Source: Nitrospirales bacterium (GTDB taxonomy: Bacteria > Nitrospirota > Nitrospiria > Nitrospirales > UBA8639). Taken from it: a stretch of 64,000 nt of DNA. The stretch is taken from positions 637,147 through 701,146 of the forward strand of contig JALDRJ010000002.1 of NCBI GenBank assembly GCA_031315865.1, given 5' to 3'. Below are positions 9,755-17,473 of the stretch, piece after piece (within the stretch, counting starts at the first letter, position 1; the number at the start of each line of letters is the position of its first letter). The position numbers were made by a program, and so were the translations under genes. The notes below the pieces were generated by a model that saw only the letters and a program-made list of their open reading frames with translations, was not told the origin of the DNA and searched no databases.

Positions 9755-9895
9755 GGGCATCTCTAAAAACTAGGATTTTCTATGAGGGCAAGGAAACCGC
9801 GCACGGAACACCGCAGTGTATGCGGGAATACATGAGGATTTGAGCACGCGGTTGACGCCACCATCGCGGAAAAGGACAGTTTTCTAGAGGTGCCC
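9755..9895. repeat. MITE-like element with imperfect terminal inverted repeats
   Basis: A noncoding stretch of about 140 bases is bounded by matching inverted ends: GGGCATCTCTAAAAAC at the left and, read inward on the other strand, GGGCACCTCTAGAAAAC at the right. An inner pair (AACCGCG near 9796-9802 with CGCGGTT near 9847-9853) and a small GTGTAT/ATACAT pair at the tip would let the whole unit fold into one long hairpin. It holds no usable reading frame. No clear target-site duplication was seen. A multi-stem RNA is an alternative reading. Confidence 0.55.
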
Positions 9896-10083
9896 TCTAT
9901 GATGATCTGCCAGCATAGCCGGAAACCAAAGGGTTTTCAAGAAGGCCAAGCCATGCAGCTCAAAGGATCGTATGGGCCTGGCTCTTTGACATGTCGTGAA
10001 ATAATGAAATGTTAAAAGCCCGCCAACGATACCAAACCAAAGCTACCTGGCAATAGCCTCGGCTCTCAGTTTGTTATAGGCTT
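9896..10083. other. Noncoding stretch between the hairpin element and the accessory genes
   Basis: No credible gene is seen here. The only signal is a TTGACA hexamer on the plus strand within the CTCTTTGACATG context near 9985, which could be a -35 box for the short plus-strand frames beginning at 10084. No convincing -10 element lies at the right distance. The pheA-side promoter was not identified with confidence. Confidence 0.4.
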
Positions 10084-10206
10084 ATGGGTAATCGAATTAC
10101 AGTGAAAGGGAGATTGTCGGAGGCGATGCGATTGGTTGATCTTGATAATTTGCCCATGATCGACCACATCACCGAGCAAGAAACTAACGAGCGACCTTCA
10201 GGATGA
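10084..10206 (+). CDS. Short hypothetical frame coupled to the next gene
   Basis: Forty codons beginning MGNRITVKGR and ending in a TGA that overlaps the ATG of the next plus-strand gene by four bases. That ATGA junction is the main support for it, because the downstream gene has no visible ribosome-binding site of its own. I do not recognise the peptide. It could be a true leader or antitoxin-like peptide, or the remnant of a longer gene. The frame is closed upstream by a stop at 10054-10056. Confidence 0.3.
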   Translation: MGNRITVKGRLSEAMRLVDLDNLPMIDHITEQETNERPSG

Positions 10207-10493
10207 AATCGCCCCTTATCACAGATGAATTAGCGAAAGTGGCTCAGCGAGTCATTTGGGTTGAAAGTTCCGAAGAAGCTGTAGCCGATCCAGTACAGCT
10301 CGTCGCATACGCGATGACGTACGGAACACATGAAGACATGAAAGTGATACGCCGATATTTTTCTGATGATGAATTGCGAGAATACCTCGCCCAAGCCCGA
10401 TCCGGTATTTTCGATGCGCGCTCTTGGGCCTACTGGCACCTAAAGCTAGACCGGTATCCTCCCCCACCGCTCCCTACCCGCGTTTTTAGATAG
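10203..10493 (+). CDS. Hypothetical protein of a type found beside AbiEii-family toxins
   Basis: A 96-residue protein with a distinctive conserved end: GIFDARSWAYWHLKLDRY, then a proline-rich PPPPLPTRVF. I associate small proteins of this pattern with genes directly upstream of AbiEii/AbiGii nucleotidyltransferase toxins, where they may serve as a partner or antitoxin. That link is from memory and not proved here. No AbiEii gene follows; a repeat starts six bases after the stop. The protein is therefore either an orphan or a survivor of a broken pair. It has no signal peptide or membrane segment. Confidence 0.6.
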   Translation: MKSPLITDELAKVAQRVIWVESSEEAVADPVQLVAYAMTYGTHEDMKVIRRYFSDDELREYLAQARSGIFDARSWAYWHLKLDRYPPPPLPTRVFR

Positions 10494-10498
10494 TCTCT

Positions 10499-10525
10499 AT
10501 GTAACAGAATGGGCCGTTCGTTTAC
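10499..10525 (+). repeat. Left copy of an imperfect 27-base direct repeat
   Basis: Begins ATGTAACAGAAT and matches the copy at 11316-11342 at 22 of 27 positions by eye. The two copies flank the DUF6602-like gene on both sides. It contains one of four same-orientation TGTAACA motifs in this patch. Confidence 0.5.
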
Positions 10526-10574
10526 ATTTTCTTATCGGACTGGAAAGTGCTTATCAAGTCGTGTTGCGGTTGTT

Positions 10575-11315
10575 TCATTCCGGAAGTGGCTCAAGGTATG
10601 GGCTGTTGTCCCAAGTGCGAATGCGAAATGAAGCACCGTAGGTTACAAGGTAGTACCATAGAAAACCTAACGCAGCCGCCTTAGCATTAAATCGAAGAAA
10701 CTCGTGATTACGGGGATGGGTTAAGAGTCTGTCCTTCGCCACCAATGCCCCTTGATCTAATATGCAGACTAGGTCAAAAAGATTGTGCCAACTTCTGGAG
10801 CAAATCTCCTCGGCCAATGTGTCGAAGGTTGCGCCTTTGTAACCAAATGCTATACGCAATGGCCGATTTAGGGTTGCGTCTTTGCCCATTTTTATACCTG
10901 TGCATGGAAGCACTTTAAGATGAGAAACGCGCTCGAGACTTTCACCAGCCTCTACGAGCTTTGTACGGGTTAGATTTGATTTGACCTCGATTACGGCGAA
11001 GACACCCTCGGCCAAATAAGTTCGACGGTTCCCAGAAAAATCAAGCGGAATGGCGTCATCACGGACAACGATTAAATCAAGCTGACCAGTTTTTGCCCTT
11101 TCTGAGTCCCATATCTCACCAGATGAGATTCTCAGGTGGTTTGGCAGAACACCGGAAAGAAATTTTGAGCAGAATACTTCACGATTGTGGCCTAAATTGT
11201 CTGAGGCGTTTTGTTCGCAGCTTCTAGAATACTCCGTCAGAAGCAGCTCAGCACTTTTTCTAAAGTACGGTAACAACAATGGAGATTCGGTGGTAGTCAT
11301 CGATTTGTTAGACAC
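10575..11315 (-). CDS. DUF6602-like protein, putative PD-(D/E)XK-type nuclease
   Basis: A 246-residue soluble protein. It carries a restriction-endonuclease-like signature: Glu67 in SSGEIWDS, Asp80 in GQLDLIVV, and Glu110-x-Lys112 in AVIEVKSNL, with the spacing expected of a PD-(D/E)XK core. The YLAEGVFAVIEVKS pattern is typical of DUF6602, a family of unproved function often seen in variable genome regions. DNA cleavage is inferred from the fold. The listed start is a GTG without a clear ribosome-binding site; an ATG at 11300 is an alternative. Imperfect direct repeats flank the gene, suggesting recent acquisition. Confidence 0.7.
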   Translation of the reverse strand: MSNKSMTTTESPLLLPYFRKSAELLLTEYSRSCEQNASDNLGHNREVFCSKFLSGVLPNHLRISSGEIWDSERAKTGQLDLIVVRDDAIPLDFSGNRRTYLAEGVFAVIEVKSNLTRTKLVEAGESLERVSHLKVLPCTGIKMGKDATLNRPLRIAFGYKGATFDTLAEEICSRSWHNLFDLVCILDQGALVAKDRLLTHPRNHEFLRFNAKAAALGFLWYYLVTYGASFRIRTWDNSPYLEPLPE

Positions 11316-11342
11316 ATGTAACAGAATCGGTTATTCGGTTAC
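11316..11342 (+). repeat. Right copy of an imperfect 27-base direct repeat
   Basis: Begins ATGTAACAGAAT, matching the copy at 10499-10525 at 22 of 27 positions by eye. It abuts the GTG start of the DUF6602-like gene, so it also covers that gene's likely leader. Confidence 0.5.
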
Positions 11343-11421
11343 CTATTTTAAACAATTTGCAAATGCTATCCAAATGGCATGTCCCTGTATTCCCAAAGTG
11401 TCATAAATCTCCGATGGCAGA

Positions 11422-11451
11422 TGTAACAGTTCTCCTAAGCGAGGTGTAACA
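11422..11451 (+). repeat. Tandem TGTAACA motifs resembling an insertion-sequence end
   Basis: Two further TGTAACA copies at 11422-11428 and 11445-11451 lie 23 bases apart in the same orientation, within GATGTAACAGTTCTCC and GGTGTAACATTTTT. Closely spaced repeats like these resemble transposase-binding sites at the ends of some insertion sequences. No transposase gene remains nearby. The rest of 11343-11562 shows nothing codable. Confidence 0.35.
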
Positions 11452-11562
11452 TTTTTAGAATCTGAGATACTTTCTTAACCGCGAAACGCTGCTTTGCCAG
11501 ACCAACCTATTATTAGCTGGATTCTTTTAAAAATCTAGATCTCGCCTTCGGTGCAATTGACA

Positions 11563-12903
11563 TCAACGTCCATACAGCACTCGCCAGACTATCTTGGGAT
11601 GCATCAGACTCGCGGGCGGGGCCATGAGGTTCATGACCTTGAGGAACTGTGCGTAGACCACGGTATCGCGCTGGGTCGCGCGGTGGACTTTTGCGAGGTA
11701 CGCATTGGTGAAGTCCGTCAGCGGAGGTTTCTTTCCGACTGCTTCCGGGTACCGAAAATCCTCACATGCGGCCATTTGCCAAGGAATATCGACGACTTTC
11801 CCGATCCGCTCGAAGAACGGTCGCCAGAGATCCACGAGCGTTGACCGCTGCCGTAAGAGCCTGTCGAGCTCTTGAGCCTGCATCACCGCTGACGTCATCC
11901 CCTGCCCGTAAATGGGATTGAAACTCGCAATGGCATCCCCCAAGACCAGATAGCCTTCAGGGAATCGTTTGAGGGTTTCGTACCGGCGGCGAAGGCTTGA
12001 TGGGAACTTATACGTGAAAATATCCGAAAGCGGCTCTGCCTGACGAACGACATCGTAGACATCCGGGACTGGCAGGCGACGAATAAACTCCAGATATTCG
12101 TTCTCATCCGTTGGTGGATGATCCCCGAAACACCCACCGGCTGCGACGATCCAACGATCGTTTTCGACCGGAAACATGAAGGTCATATGCTTTTGCTGCG
12201 GGGGCGTGGGAGAGATCATCACGAGGTTCGCCCCAACCAAATCGTTCGGCCGTCGTCGATAGAGACGCGTGGCATACCCCACTCCAACCTTAATTTCCTC
12301 CTCGTGCGGTCGCTCAAACCCCAAACCTTCAAGCCATTTGCCTGATGACGACCCGCGGCCTGAGGCATCAATCACAAGATCCGCCTCTACGGTTGAGCGT
12401 TGCATTTCATCCTTACCATGAACGATGTCTACTCCCAAGATTCGGGCTCGATCATCATCCAGCGATACGCCACGCGCACTGGCTGACGACCGGATAGTCA
12501 CGTTGGGCAAGGCCGTGACATAGGAGCGAATCTGCCATTCGAAAAATATGCGACTAACAGCCACGCCGACGAGGCCGCTGGCGAATTGTTTTTTGTATCC
12601 CCCAAAGTGATACCACCGTGCGTCTTCTCCCATATCCGTCATCACGGCTCCGGCCTTGACGAGATCTTGCTCGATGTCGGGGAAGAGCTCTTTGATAATC
12701 CGGAACCCTTGGGCTAATAAACCATGCAGATGACGTGCTTGGGCTTGCCCTCGCCTGGATTCAGGCTGATCGCTCACCGGATCGCGCTCAAGAACGGTGA
12801 CATGCTCGAAATGATCGCTGAGAACACGAGCAGCGAATAAACCAGCCAAGCTACAACCGATGACCACCGCATGTTTCCGTTGATCTTGGAAGCTATTCAT
12901 CAT
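11563..12903 (-). CDS. FAD-dependent monooxygenase/oxidoreductase
   Basis: A 446-residue flavoprotein of the aromatic-hydroxylase/halogenase-like class. The N-terminal dinucleotide motif is GCSLAG at residues 16-21, a variant of GxGxxG. A second FAD motif, VLGDAIASFNPIYGQGM, lies in the C-terminal half. The middle region probably binds the substrate, which cannot be deduced. There is no signal peptide. The gene stands alone: nothing flanking it suggests a pathway, and the 252 bases on its upstream side (12904-13155) hold no recognisable gene. Related proteins act in epoxidation or hydroxylation of lipids and secondary metabolites. Confidence 0.78.
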   Translation of the reverse strand: MMNSFQDQRKHAVVIGCSLAGLFAARVLSDHFEHVTVLERDPVSDQPESRRGQAQARHLHGLLAQGFRIIKELFPDIEQDLVKAGAVMTDMGEDARWYHFGGYKKQFASGLVGVAVSRIFFEWQIRSYVTALPNVTIRSSASARGVSLDDDRARILGVDIVHGKDEMQRSTVEADLVIDASGRGSSSGKWLEGLGFERPHEEEIKVGVGYATRLYRRRPNDLVGANLVMISPTPPQQKHMTFMFPVENDRWIVAAGGCFGDHPPTDENEYLEFIRRLPVPDVYDVVRQAEPLSDIFTYKFPSSLRRRYETLKRFPEGYLVLGDAIASFNPIYGQGMTSAVMQAQELDRLLRQRSTLVDLWRPFFERIGKVVDIPWQMAACEDFRYPEAVGKKPPLTDFTNAYLAKVHRATQRDTVVYAQFLKVMNLMAPPASLMHPKIVWRVLYGR

Positions 12904-13155
12904 GAACGCATTAAATTTTTAACAGACGTACCGAGGTCACAAAGCCCGTCAATGCTCAATTAAATGTACGAGTTCAACCCCGCTTCTAAATTCCGAATCG
13001 TATCCGATCGATACAGACGACACACCCCGCGCGGGACGACCTTGAACCATACGGAAGTTATTTCAAACGGCTATAACTAAACTTTAAACGAGCTATTGTT
13101 AGGACAGTTTGCGGATATACGTGAAGTGGTCGATCCTGAACGTCGTCACTCTTCG

Positions 13156-13944
13156 TTAGTGGTAACTTTCAGAATCGGAGGGAAACTTAGCGCATTCGAC
13201 TTCTTCTTTAAATCGTTTGAGCGCTTGAAGAGCATCGGCTTTAAGGTGCGCGTAGGGCTTAACGAACTTGGGAACAAAGTCGTCGAACAACCCGAGAAGA
13301 TCATGAAGCACGAGCACCTGTCCATCGCAATGTGGACCTGCCCCTATCCCAATCGTCGGGATCGACAGACATTCGGTGATGGTTTTGGCTAAGGATACGG
13401 GCACGGCTTCGAGAACCAACGAAAACGCGCCCGCTTTTTCGATTGCCCTGGCATCGGCCAGCATCGCGTCAGCCTGCTCCTTCTCCTTCCCCTGCACCCT
13501 GTACCCGCCATATTGGTTGACGGATTGAGGGGTCATTCCTATATGTCCCATGACAGGAATCCCGAATCGTGACAACGCTTCGATGCGATCAATCACCGGA
13601 CTTCCTCCTTCCATCTTGACGGCGGAGGCTCCAGCCTGCAGTAGTAGACCGGCGTTCCGGATCGCATCTTCGATGCTGGCCTGGTAGGACATAAACGGCA
13701 TATCGCCTATCACCAAGGCTTTTTCAGCCATGTGTGCTACTAACTTTGTGTGATAGAGCATATCGTCCATCGTCACCGAAAGCGTATTGGGTTTCCCTTG
13801 AACTACCATCCCGAGTGAATCGCCGACCAGAATGACTTCAATCCCGGCCTGCTCCACGATTTTCGTAAACAGCGCATCATAGGCCGTGACGACGACAAGC
13901 TTTTCTCCACTGGCCTTTCGTCGTTTAAACTCCGGAACATTCAT
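13156..13944 (-). CDS. panB: 3-methyl-2-oxobutanoate hydroxymethyltransferase
   Basis: Adds a hydroxymethyl group from 5,10-methylene-tetrahydrofolate to ketoisovalerate, the first step of pantothenate synthesis. Family motifs include TAYDALF, the metal-binding GDSLGMV near residues 41-47, VKMEGG, GHIGMTPQ and GIGAGPHCDGQVLV. The length of 262 is normal. It lies 34 bases after folD, whose product supplies the same methylene-folate pool, so the pairing makes metabolic sense. The plus-strand frames over it are antisense shadows. Confidence 0.95.
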   Translation of the reverse strand: MNVPEFKRRKASGEKLVVVTAYDALFTKIVEQAGIEVILVGDSLGMVVQGKPNTLSVTMDDMLYHTKLVAHMAEKALVIGDMPFMSYQASIEDAIRNAGLLLQAGASAVKMEGGSPVIDRIEALSRFGIPVMGHIGMTPQSVNQYGGYRVQGKEKEQADAMLADARAIEKAGAFSLVLEAVPVSLAKTITECLSIPTIGIGAGPHCDGQVLVLHDLLGLFDDFVPKFVKPYAHLKADALQALKRFKEEVECAKFPSDSESYH

Positions 13945-13978
13945 CGTGCGTTCTCGCTTCTTCCGCCGTATTCGAACA

Positions 13979-14833
13979 TCACCCTGCGAATCGTTTCGCA
14001 GACTCCAGCGTGTTTTGCAGAAGCATGGCGATTGTCATGGGCCCTACGCCTCCCGGCACAGGAGTGATCCATCCGGCTTTTTCCTTTACTGGCTCAAAAT
14101 CCACATCTCCGACCAAACTCCCATCTTCTCGTCGATTGATCCCGACATCGACGACGATCGCCCCATCTTTGATCATGTCAGAGGTGACGTACTGTGCCCG
14201 GCCGATCGCGGCCACGACAATATCCGCGTCCCGACACACGGCCGGCAAATCCTGAGTTCGGGAATGACAGACTGTCACGGTGGCATGTTGATGCATCAAC
14301 AGCAATGCAACCGGCTTTCCCACGATATTACTTCGCCCGATGACCACCGCTCGCTTGCCGGCGATAGCCTGGCCGGTCGAGTGGATCATCTGAATGACCC
14401 CTTTCGGCGTACAGGCCGTAAATACGGGATCTCCTTCGACCAGCCGGCCGACATTGTAGGGATGGAACCCATCGGCATCCTTATCGGGAGACACGGCCTC
14501 TAGAATCACTTTGCTGTCAATCTGTTGCGGCAAGGGCAGCTGAACGAGAATGCCATGAATGTTGGAATCGTTATTGAGCTTATTGATAATGGCTAACAAC
14601 TCCTCCTGTGTCGTCGAAGCCGGCAAAATGTACTCTTCCGGGTACAGTCCCGCTTTTTCACAGGCAATCTTTTTATTTCGCACGTAGATCGCCGAGGCTG
14701 GGTCATCGCCCACAAGCACCACTGCCAACCCGGGCCTTATTCCGGTGGCCTCATACAGCTTCGTCACTTCATTCCCAATCTGAGCACGAATCTGTAAAGC
14801 AAGACCTTTTCCATCAATAATCTGAGCAGACAC
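13979..14833 (-). CDS. folD: Bifunctional methylene-THF dehydrogenase / methenyl-THF cyclohydrolase
   Basis: Interconverts 5,10-methylene- and 10-formyl-tetrahydrofolate, with NADP+ as the usual cofactor. Seen are the catalytic Lys in YVRNKKIACEKAG, the QLPLPQQI motif, PCTPKG as variant TACTPKG, and the cofactor-site VIGRSNIVGKP. The length of 284 fits. An AGGAGG ribosome-binding site precedes the ATG. It is probably co-transcribed with panB. Confidence 0.95.
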   Translation of the reverse strand: MSAQIIDGKGLALQIRAQIGNEVTKLYEATGIRPGLAVVLVGDDPASAIYVRNKKIACEKAGLYPEEYILPASTTQEELLAIINKLNNDSNIHGILVQLPLPQQIDSKVILEAVSPDKDADGFHPYNVGRLVEGDPVFTACTPKGVIQMIHSTGQAIAGKRAVVIGRSNIVGKPVALLLMHQHATVTVCHSRTQDLPAVCRDADIVVAAIGRAQYVTSDMIKDGAIVVDVGINRREDGSLVGDVDFEPVKEKAGWITPVPGGVGPMTIAMLLQNTLESAKRFAG

Positions 14834-15016
14834 AGGACCTCCTTACCATGATTGTATGATTCGCCATATGCGTAGAAATCACGATATCAAGCCATAAAAA
14901 ACTTCGTCAAACGGAGACGAGGCCAATCATCACCGATTTGGCATTCAGAGAATCATCAAAAATCATCGCCATATCGGCACTTAGGACACTAGATACCTGA
15001 ATAGTCATTTGGATTC

Positions 15017-16117
15017 GTGATCATTCTTGACAGGTTTGGAAATGGTCACTTACCATGGCACGTGATTTTACTTGACTCTTCTTCGCCCACTTGTACCGCC
15101 TTACGAGTTCAGTATTTCCCGCGCTATAAGAACCCTTCGCTAACCGGCCTTGTCCTCTCACCCCGCTTCGTTCTATTCCTGATAACGTGGGCTTGCTGCC
15201 TCATTGTGCCCACTCTTTCCTTGGCTCAGGCCATCATTAATAATCTATCAGCCCCCCAGAGCATCATCGCGAATCCAGGGCTTGGGTATCTTGTGGCGAA
15301 CGCGAATGGAGAGCCTGGCAATCGCGACAATAAAGGATTCATCTCACGAATCGATGAGGACGGGAAAATAGTTCAACTGCATTTTATTCAGGGAGGGCAT
15401 GGCGACACGGTTCTTCACTCCCCAACCGGTATGGTGATCGTTGGGGATATCTTATATGTTGCCGATATCGATACCGTTCGAAGTTTTTCCCGAAAATCAG
15501 GAGCCCCCATTGCGTCGGTTTCATTGTCGAGACACCACAGCTCTTCACTCACCGGTCTCACTGCCGACAAGTCCGGGAATCTGTTCGTATCGGATACGAA
15601 TTCAAATGCCATCTATCGCATCGATCCGGCCAACAATTTTGCCGTGACGTTAGTCGTGCAAGATGAGGCATTAGCGGGGCCACGCGGCCTGGCCGTGCAT
15701 CCCCGGACCGGACGCCTGACAGGAGTGAGCTGGGATGGGGGGAAAATTTTTGAGGTGAGCGAATCTGGCGTCATCACCGAATTGCTCGCCAACTCTTTCT
15801 TCTCCCGTCGCTTCAACAATTTGGACGGCATCGCGTTTGACCGGTTTGGAAGCATGTACATTTCTGATATGACCGCCGGGAAGGTCTGGCGAATCCTCTC
15901 AAATCTCAAGAAACAAGTCATCGCCGAATTCCTCGTCTCCCCGGCCGGCATCGGCGTTGACCGGGAAAAGCACCTCATCCTCGTTCCCTATTTATACGCC
16001 AACGGCGCAGAAATTAATGGTCTCGAACTACCGTCAAATTCCGGAAAAAAGCGCAAGCCGCGTGATTTGTCCGATTATGGACTTGGATGGACGAAGAAAG
16101 ACGAACCCAGTGAGTAA
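15017..16117 (+). CDS. Secreted NHL/SMP-30-like beta-propeller protein
   Basis: The mature part has repeated segments such as SPTGMVIVGDILYVAD, LTADKSGNLFVSD, GLAVHPRTGRL and DGIAFDRFGSMYISD, a pattern of beta-propeller blades. A hydrophobic export signal spans residues 51-70, ending SLAQA. The start is uncertain: only GTG codons at 15017 and 15062 precede the signal in frame, leaving an unusually long leader. The function is unknown; relatives bind ligands or act as lactonases. The next gene overlaps its end by eight bases if that gene starts at its GTG. Confidence 0.72.
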   Translation: MIILDRFGNGHLPWHVILLDSSSPTCTALRVQYFPRYKNPSLTGLVLSPRFVLFLITWACCLIVPTLSLAQAIINNLSAPQSIIANPGLGYLVANANGEPGNRDNKGFISRIDEDGKIVQLHFIQGGHGDTVLHSPTGMVIVGDILYVADIDTVRSFSRKSGAPIASVSLSRHHSSSLTGLTADKSGNLFVSDTNSNAIYRIDPANNFAVTLVVQDEALAGPRGLAVHPRTGRLTGVSWDGGKIFEVSESGVITELLANSFFSRRFNNLDGIAFDRFGSMYISDMTAGKVWRILSNLKKQVIAEFLVSPAGIGVDREKHLILVPYLYANGAEINGLELPSNSGKKRKPRDLSDYGLGWTKKDEPSE

Positions 16118-16778
16118 GTGCCTGTCTTGCGAACAACGAAAGGGTAAACGGCCTTGCCCTGCGTTAAACGGGCTGATCTGCAGTCAATGTTGCGGGACCC
16201 ATCGGATGAATAAGATTTCCTGCCCCCCGGATTGTGTGTACCTTGACTCCAACGTGGAATACCAGCAAAAACGTGTCGGCATCCACTTCGAGCACGATCG
16301 CCGGACATTCTACCGCGAGTTGATGGAATTAGGGGGAGAACGAGCCGCAGAAGTCTTCTACGTGCTAGAAGCGATTACCTACCGGTTTTTTCAATCTCGA
16401 CCCGAAGCCCAGGATGGCGAGGTGATCGATGGGATCAAACATCTTCGACAATCCTTTAGCCCCATTCATATTCCCGGTAATGCTCCAGCGGCTTTCGGGG
16501 AAGAATTAACGAAAGAATACAAAACGTTGGATGACCGCCAACCTCTGGATACACATATGGTTAGCCAAGTTTTGGATCGAGCGACTCAATTTATCGAAGG
16601 GTTTTCGGGAGATGGGCTTCGATCCAGCCGTTTCCTCAATGGATTGATTGGATACATAAAACTCCGTCATCCTGACGTTGCAGAACAATTAGCTCGACAA
16701 TCTGGAGCCGGAGGCCGAATCATCATTCCCAGTGGCTCCCCTCTAGATGAGACCCCATCTCCCATTCAGCAACCATAG
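16110..16778 (+). CDS. Cys-rich putative zinc-binding protein of unknown function
   Basis: The first 45 residues hold eight cysteines in pairs (Cys4 and Cys7; Cys16; Cys24, Cys27 and Cys28; Cys38 and Cys42), within KCLSC, ICSQCCGT and CPPDC. This suggests a compact zinc ribbon. The remainder is mostly helical with no recognised domain. I chose the GTG at 16110, giving MSKCLSC at the N-terminus. An in-frame ATG at 16077 would add 11 residues and overlap the previous gene further. Similar small Cys-rich proteins occur widely without a known role. A nucleic-acid-related function is only a guess. Confidence 0.7.
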   Translation: MSKCLSCEQRKGKRPCPALNGLICSQCCGTHRMNKISCPPDCVYLDSNVEYQQKRVGIHFEHDRRTFYRELMELGGERAAEVFYVLEAITYRFFQSRPEAQDGEVIDGIKHLRQSFSPIHIPGNAPAAFGEELTKEYKTLDDRQPLDTHMVSQVLDRATQFIEGFSGDGLRSSRFLNGLIGYIKLRHPDVAEQLARQSGAGGRIIIPSGSPLDETPSPIQQP

Positions 16779-16831
16779 TCCCGTGGCTTCTCAATTCCCA
16801 TGGACGTGAACGCCTCCCAACTCGGTTTTCC

Positions 16832-17434
16832 TTATTCTACGATGGTAACGGTCATTTCTATTCGCTCGAGAGGATTATCTCTTGGGTCTCGCGGCTGACT
16901 GACGATTTTATCGATGATGTCAAGCCCCTTGATGACTTCCCCGAACACGGTATATTGCCCATCGAGATGTGGAGCCTTATCAGCCATGATAAAAAACTGA
17001 GAGCCGGCGCTATTCGGGTCTGCCGTTCTGGCTGCCGATAAGATGCCTTTTTCATGAGCCACCTTACTGAACTCCGCTGGCAAGGTATACCCTGGTCCTC
17101 CTGTTCCGTACATCCGAACTTTACTGGGGTCTTTCGTATTGGGATCTCCACCCTGGATCATGAATCCTGGGATCACACGATGGAAAATCGTCCCATCATA
17201 AAATCCTGATTTGGCGAGCTTCACAAAACTTTCGACATGCTTGGGAGCCAGTTCAGGAAAAAACACGATTTCCATCTCACCAAACTTCGTTTTCAAAATC
17301 GCATGAGGCGCCTTGGCATCGTGAGACATGCTTTCATCGATTAATACAGTATGTTGAGAACCGGCCCACGTAACTGTACTCAGCATCGTCACCAGCAACC
17401 ATGCAACCAGACTTACCCTCTTTACCCTCTCCAT
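16832..17434 (-). CDS. ppiA: Exported cyclophilin-type peptidyl-prolyl isomerase
   Basis: Catalyses cis-trans isomerisation of proline bonds. Residues 1-24 are a signal peptide ending in TWA, so the enzyme should act in the periplasm. The cyclophilin core shows FHRVIPGFMIQGGDP, with the catalytic Arg and the Phe-Gln pocket residues, then SQFFIM and HLDGQYTVFGEV. Its 200 residues are the expected size. It ends convergently with the Cys-rich protein gene, and no strong terminator hairpin is visible in the 53-base gap. Confidence 0.9.
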   Translation of the reverse strand: MERVKRVSLVAWLLVTMLSTVTWAGSQHTVLIDESMSHDAKAPHAILKTKFGEMEIVFFPELAPKHVESFVKLAKSGFYDGTIFHRVIPGFMIQGGDPNTKDPSKVRMYGTGGPGYTLPAEFSKVAHEKGILSAARTADPNSAGSQFFIMADKAPHLDGQYTVFGEVIKGLDIIDKIVSQPRDPRDNPLERIEMTVTIVE

Positions 17435-17473
17435 AGACCTTGCTCCTCCCCTTACCCTTGAAATGAATGGTTC

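Noticed and set aside
9985..10020. TTGACA followed by TTAAAA as a plus-strand promoter
   Set aside because: The spacing of 20 bases is too long and the -10 match is poor; kept only as a remark.
12961..13060. GTTCAACCCCGC segment that could pass for a tRNA T-arm
   Set aside because: No matching acceptor, D or anticodon arms could be built around it.
13084..13165. Plus-strand frame with a DPERRHSSLVV stretch, slightly like the N-terminus of some DDE transposases
   Set aside because: The similarity covers about 25 residues and then runs antisense through panB. No further transposase motifs or inverted repeats were found.
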